This document shows, in pieces, positions 6,037 through 8,672 of a stretch of DNA of 8,672 nt. The number at the start of each line of letters is the position of its first letter. Within the stretch, counting starts at the first letter, position 1. The stretch covers positions 1-8,672 of the forward strand of contig JAUVZH010000091.1 of assembly GCA_030602675.1 (NCBI GenBank), read 5' to 3'. The stretch is from Candidatus Heimdallarchaeota archaeon (GTDB taxonomy: Archaea; Asgardarchaeota; Heimdallarchaeia; JABLTI01). The notes below the pieces were generated by a model. The model saw nothing but the letters and a program-made list of their open reading frames with translations. It ran no database searches and was not told the DNA's origin. The translations under genes and the position numbers were made by a program.

Positions 6037-6447
6037 ATGTCATCAAAAAGAATCGTTTTAACATCTGGTAAACGTAAAACAGCAATTGCTAGAGCTACAA
6101 CAAAAGCTGGTAAAGGACGAATCCGAATTAATTCCATACCACTAGAAATTTATCCCTCCGAATTAGCTCGAATGAAAATTCAAGAACCAATCGTTCTGGC
6201 TGGTGAGGATGTTATCAAGAGCATTGATATTATTGTAAATGTTAAAGGCGGAGGAATAATTGGACAAGCCGATGCTGCCAGAACAGCTATTGGTCGTGCT
6301 TTGGTAATATGGACTCAAGATCCAACGTTAAGAAGCAAATTCATGCACTATGACAGAACTATTTTGGTCGCTGATTCTCGTCGTAAAGAAGAGAAGAAAA
6401 CAGGCGGTCCTGGTGCAAGAGCTCGTTACCAAAAATCATATCGTTAA
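6037..6447 (+). CDS. rps9: Small ribosomal subunit protein uS9
   Basis: Small-subunit protein whose C-terminal tail reaches the decoding-site tRNAs. Seen features: N-terminal TSGKRKTAIARAT, the S9 signature VKGGGIIGQADAARTAIGRAL (GGGIIGQ at residues 71-77), DSRRKEEKKTGGPGARARYQKSYR-type C-terminus ending in Arg, the residue that contacts P-site tRNA in known ribosomes. Length with ATG 6037 is 136 residues, normal for archaea. The rpl13 gene ends only 15 nt upstream. In many archaea rpoN and rpoK follow at once; neither is present here and the operon ends in a strong hairpin instead. Confidence 0.96.
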   Translation: MSSKRIVLTSGKRKTAIARATTKAGKGRIRINSIPLEIYPSELARMKIQEPIVLAGEDVIKSIDIIVNVKGGGIIGQADAARTAIGRALVIWTQDPTLRSKFMHYDRTILVADSRRKEEKKTGGPGARARYQKSYR

Positions 6448-6454
6448 TGGTTAA

Positions 6455-6490
6455 AAGCAGTTAGTGGATTATTTCCACTAGTTGTTTCTT
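6455..6490 (+). terminator. Stem-loop terminator or 3'-end hairpin of the rpoD-rps9 operon
   Basis: Eight nt after the rps9 stop, 6455-6468 pairs with 6474-6487 as a 14-bp RNA stem (including four G-U pairs) closed by the loop UUAUU. The inner seven pairs (TAGTGGA/TCCACTA) are perfect Watson-Crick. The right arm and what follows are T-rich (GTTGTTTCTTATCC). The position fits transcription termination or protection of the mRNA 3' end. It is much stronger than any other hairpin noticed in the window. Confidence 0.6.
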
Positions 6491-6547
6491 ATCCTTAACT
6501 TATTATTCCTGTGGAATTTCCCCTATCATATCTTAAATGATTTATTT

Positions 6548-6555
6548 TTTAAATA
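6548..6555 (+). promoter_or_regulatory. TATA-like box upstream of the HEPN gene
   Basis: TTTAAATA within a T/A-rich run, predicting a start near 6577-6578 and a leader of about 22 nt before ATG 6599. Together with the hairpin between it and rps9, this suggests the HEPN gene is its own transcription unit. The rest of 6491-6598 shows no coding sequence. Confidence 0.3.
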
Positions 6556-6598
6556 TTTGAAGTAGAAATCATAAAACAAAGAAAAAGATGATGAATAA

Positions 6599-6985
6599 AT
6601 GAATCGAAATAAAGATTGGTTACAATACTCAGAAGAGCTAATTGAAATAGCAGATATTCTAATGGATAAAGGTAAATTCTCTTGGTCATGCTTCACATCA
6701 CATCAAGCTTCATCTGCTGCTTTGAAAGCTATTCTATCATTGATGGATGAATCTACATTTGGTGATAATTTAATTGCTTTACTTAGAAAGATAAAAGGAA
6801 AGTATACAATACCAGACGATGTGAAACAAGCTTGTCATCAAGTAAATGATTTCTTTACAAAAAGTAGAGATCTTGAAGGAAAAACAGAAGGTACTCCTCT
6901 AAATAATTTTACAATTAAAGATGCAAATCAAGCAAAAGCAAGTGCATTAGCGCTTATTAGGTTTGCACATCACAATTCCCATTAA
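6599..6985 (+). CDS. Stand-alone HEPN-domain protein
   Basis: A 128-residue all-helical HEPN domain. It shows the family layout: NKDWLQYSEELIEIADILMDKGKFSWSCFTSHQASSAALKAIL (helices 1-2, with the conserved W, H/Q and KA positions at residues 29-44), a linker with DNLIALLRKI, PDDVKQACHQVNDFF, then KSRDLEGK and the closing FTIKDANQAKASALALIRFA helix. HEPN proteins often pair with a MNT nucleotidyltransferase as a toxin-antitoxin module, or act alone in nucleotide or RNA binding. No MNT gene adjoins it. The RNase motif Rx4-6H is absent at the usual site (R90 in KSRDLEGKTEG has no His after it); the only match is R121-x6-H128 at the extreme C-terminus. Nuclease activity is therefore doubtful. ATG 6599 has only a weak SD. 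Function unknown. Confidence 0.8.
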   Translation: MNRNKDWLQYSEELIEIADILMDKGKFSWSCFTSHQASSAALKAILSLMDESTFGDNLIALLRKIKGKYTIPDDVKQACHQVNDFFTKSRDLEGKTEGTPLNNFTIKDANQAKASALALIRFAHHNSH

Positions 6986-7017
6986 ATTTAATGTATTTTA
7001 CATAGTATAATTGTTTA

Positions 7018-7026
7018 ATTTTAAAT
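7018..7026 (+). promoter_or_regulatory. TATA-like box upstream of the tldD-like gene
   Basis: ATTTTAAATA-type stretch about 65 nt before ATG 7087, predicting a start near 7048 and a leader of around 38 nt with a weak AAAGGA SD (7071-7076). The 101-nt gap is very AT-rich, so this is one of several possible boxes. A 5-bp ATGTA/TACAT repeat (6991-7003) also lies in the gap. Confidence 0.2.
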
Positions 7027-7086
7027 AGTAAATTACCTTTAATACTCTGTACATTCAGCTGTATTTAACAAAAGGAAATTTCAAAA

Positions 7087-8535
7087 ATGGCTCTCAACAC
7101 TAATGCTACTGATGCAATCGAATATGCATTGAAATTAGATGCTGACTATGTTGATATACGAGTTGAGAATGAATTTGCTAATTTTACAGGTTTGAGAAAC
7201 AATGAGATTTGTGGTGTAAATACTAATTTACAAGAAAGCATCGGCATTCGAGTTTTATACAAGAATTGTTGGGGATTTGCATCAGTTTCCTCCCTAGATA
7301 ATTCATCAATAATGCGAACAACTCAGAATGCAGTTAAGATTGCTAAGAAAATTGCAAAAAAATCAGATAAAAAGAAAATAAATATAGCTGAAATCCCAAG
7401 TAGGAAAACAAGTGTTTCAGATAGTTGTAAAAAACATCCACAATACCTTGAGCAAAGAGATCGAATTGATTTATTAAACTGGTTAAATTCGAGAATAAAC
7501 TCTCGAGTGAATATTGCAAAGGTATTAGATTTAAAATTAATTGAAAATCATACGCAGAAATTATTTATGAATTCTGAAGGTTCAGAAATAGAACAAATCC
7601 TAATCAGAGCCAGCATGTTTCTCGGATGTTCTTTAGGTGGATCAAGTAATTTTCAAAGAGTAAGATCAGTTGGTTTCGGGGGTGTAGGAGGGATTGAGCA
7701 GTTTGAACAATACTCTTTTGAGGGGTTTCTGGATAACTTCATATCAACATTGCCTGAAATCGCACAAGCAAAATTAGTAAAACCAAAAGAACAACCAATT
7801 ATTTTAAACGAAGAAATGGGTTGGAATCTTTGTCATGAATTTTGTCATGCAGTTGAATCTGATTTAATAATAAGTGGGCAATCACCTTTAGATACACGAA
7901 TTGGAAGTAAGATAGGTTCAGAAGAGGTTACGATCATTGATGATGCTAGCTTTAAAGGTTATGGAGAGTATTATTTTGATGATGAAGGAGTAAAAGCATC
8001 TGGTACATTAATTATTGAAGATGGTATCTTATTTGATGTATTGCAAAGTAGGGAAACAGCTGCAGAGATGAATGCTATACCAACTAGCAATGGTAGAGCT
8101 GAAAGCAGTCTTTACTATCCTCAAGTTAGGCAAAGCAATACTTTCTTTGAACCTGGCAATCACAAATTCGAAGAGCTTATAGAAGGAGCTAAAAATGGTC
8201 TTTACATTTGTGATACATTCGGTGGAACTGCTGACACCGTCCATGGGAATTTCCAATTAGATGCACAGTATGGTCGGAAAATCGAGAAGGGGGAACTAGG
8301 AGATTATGTGACAGGATTTTCAATTATTGGTAATCTCTACACAATATTGGGTGATATTAATGGTATGACCAAGGATCTTGGTAGCTTTCCATCATATTGT
8401 GGAAAACAGGGTCAAAGAGTTAGTGTAGGTGCAATATCTCCAAAAGTAAGTTTGAAAAGTGTAGCAGTAATATCGAATATTGCTCAGAGACATATAAGAA
8501 AAATAGACTTTACAAGGGTGAGGGAAACACTATGA
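7087..8535 (+). CDS. TldD/PmbA-family metalloprotease, probable catalytic TldD-type subunit
   Basis: Member of peptidase family U62, whose E. coli TldD-TldE complex cleaves unfolded peptides and matures microcin B17. The N-terminal domain is typical: ADYVDIRVE (residues 18-26), the ESIGIRV strand, WGFASVSSL. The metal site follows at LCHEFCHAVESD (His250, Glu251, His254), and the C-terminal domain has YCGKQGQRVSVGAISP with Cys438, equivalent to the Cys that completes the zinc site in TldD. PmbA/TldE subunits lack these ligands, so this is the catalytic partner. Oddity: the family motif is HExxxH, but here two residues separate Glu and the second His (HEFCH). At 482 residues the length is normal. 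Its stop codon overlaps the start of a PmbA-like gene. Substrate in this archaeon is unknown. Confidence 0.92.
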   Translation: MALNTNATDAIEYALKLDADYVDIRVENEFANFTGLRNNEICGVNTNLQESIGIRVLYKNCWGFASVSSLDNSSIMRTTQNAVKIAKKIAKKSDKKKINIAEIPSRKTSVSDSCKKHPQYLEQRDRIDLLNWLNSRINSRVNIAKVLDLKLIENHTQKLFMNSEGSEIEQILIRASMFLGCSLGGSSNFQRVRSVGFGGVGGIEQFEQYSFEGFLDNFISTLPEIAQAKLVKPKEQPIILNEEMGWNLCHEFCHAVESDLIISGQSPLDTRIGSKIGSEEVTIIDDASFKGYGEYYFDDEGVKASGTLIIEDGILFDVLQSRETAAEMNAIPTSNGRAESSLYYPQVRQSNTFFEPGNHKFEELIEGAKNGLYICDTFGGTADTVHGNFQLDAQYGRKIEKGELGDYVTGFSIIGNLYTILGDINGMTKDLGSFPSYCGKQGQRVSVGAISPKVSLKSVAVISNIAQRHIRKIDFTRVRETL

Positions 8536-8672
8536 TCGAAGTTTTAGCAGACGAAGCTATTAGAAAAGCAGAATCAATAAACATAGATGCTATTGAAGTT
8601 TTTATTCAGAAAAAGAATTTGAAAAAAGTAGAGATAGTTAATGGTGGCATTAAAAATATTATAGAAAAGGAA
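8532..8672 (+). CDS. TldE/PmbA-like subunit (3' end cut by window)
   Basis: The first 47 residues of a gene that runs off the window. It starts with ATG inside the ATGA overlap with the tldD-like stop codon. The visible part, with ADEAIRKAESINIDAIEVFIQKK then VEIVNGGIKNIIEKE, matches the PmbA/TldD N-terminal pattern of a helix, an acidic/aliphatic strand (here IEVFIQ) and the V(N)xGxIxxI stretch, and is analogous to residues 8-45 of the preceding protein. The overlap implies a translationally coupled heterodimer as in TldD-TldE. Expected to lack metal ligands, but that part is not visible. Confidence 0.8.
   Translation, partial: MIEVLADEAIRKAESINIDAIEVFIQKKNLKKVEIVNGGIKNIIEKE

Noticed and set aside
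6448..6598. Search for a small rpoN (CxxCG-type) gene after rps9
   Set aside because: No frame of 60-70 codons or CxxC pair is present in this gap; it holds the hairpin and a candidate promoter only.
6991..7003. ATGTA-TTT-TACAT hairpin after the HEPN gene
   Set aside because: Five mostly A-T pairs without a T-run; too weak to call a terminator.
8029..8256. Minus-strand open frame within the TldD-like gene
   Set aside because: Antisense to the conserved C-terminal half of the protease and without motifs.
1..8672. CRISPR arrays, insertion sequences, tandem repeats, attachment sites
   Set aside because: No regularly spaced repeats, transposase motifs or terminal inverted repeats were seen on either strand.

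Overview
The window is a compact, clearly AT-rich stretch of archaeal chromosome. The evidence for Archaea is the gene content: an archaeal RNA polymerase subunit D with a ferredoxin-type insertion, eL18 (L18e), archaeal-type uL13 and uS9, an archaeal NMN adenylyltransferase, a single-GTPase-domain Nog1 and RtcA. TATA-like boxes and GGTG/GGAGG ribosome binding sites agree. The low G+C would suit a mesophilic or moderately thermophilic lineage such as an Asgard or related archaeon, but no lineage can be fixed from the sequence alone.

Layout. Positions 3-854 hold the 3' part of an extended SDR (NAD-dependent epimerase/dehydratase, with threonine-dehydrogenase-like traits). A T-rich gap is followed by an overlapping pair: a Nog1-type ribosome-assembly GTPase and an RNA 3'-phosphate cyclase with its catalytic His. 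Next is a minimal O6-alkylguanine-DNA alkyltransferase (about 3161-3544), which overlaps tail-to-tail with nadM on the minus strand. The 4063-4271 gap separates divergent nadM and rpoD and carries a strong TATA box, a near-palindrome at the predicted start site and a leader of roughly 70 nt. The core transcription/translation operon rpoD-rpl18e-rpl13-rps9 runs 4272-6447 and ends in a 14-bp RNA hairpin. After it come a stand-alone HEPN-domain protein and a TldD/TldE-type protease pair, the second gene cut by the window edge.

Function. Most genes serve information processing: ribosome assembly (Nog1), RNA end chemistry (RtcA), DNA repair (alkyltransferase), NAD synthesis (NadM), RNA polymerase assembly (RpoD) and ribosomal proteins. 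This is largely conserved housekeeping DNA, and I did not find a clear new multi-gene system. The points most worth a second look are the TldD metal-binding motif, which reads HExxH instead of the family's HExxxH; the rpoD promoter/leader with a palindrome at the predicted start site; the Nog1-RtcA overlap, which recalls the eukaryotic Bms1-Rcl1 partnership; the orphan HEPN protein; and the shortened ribosomal operon without rps13/rps4/rps11 in front or rpoN behind.
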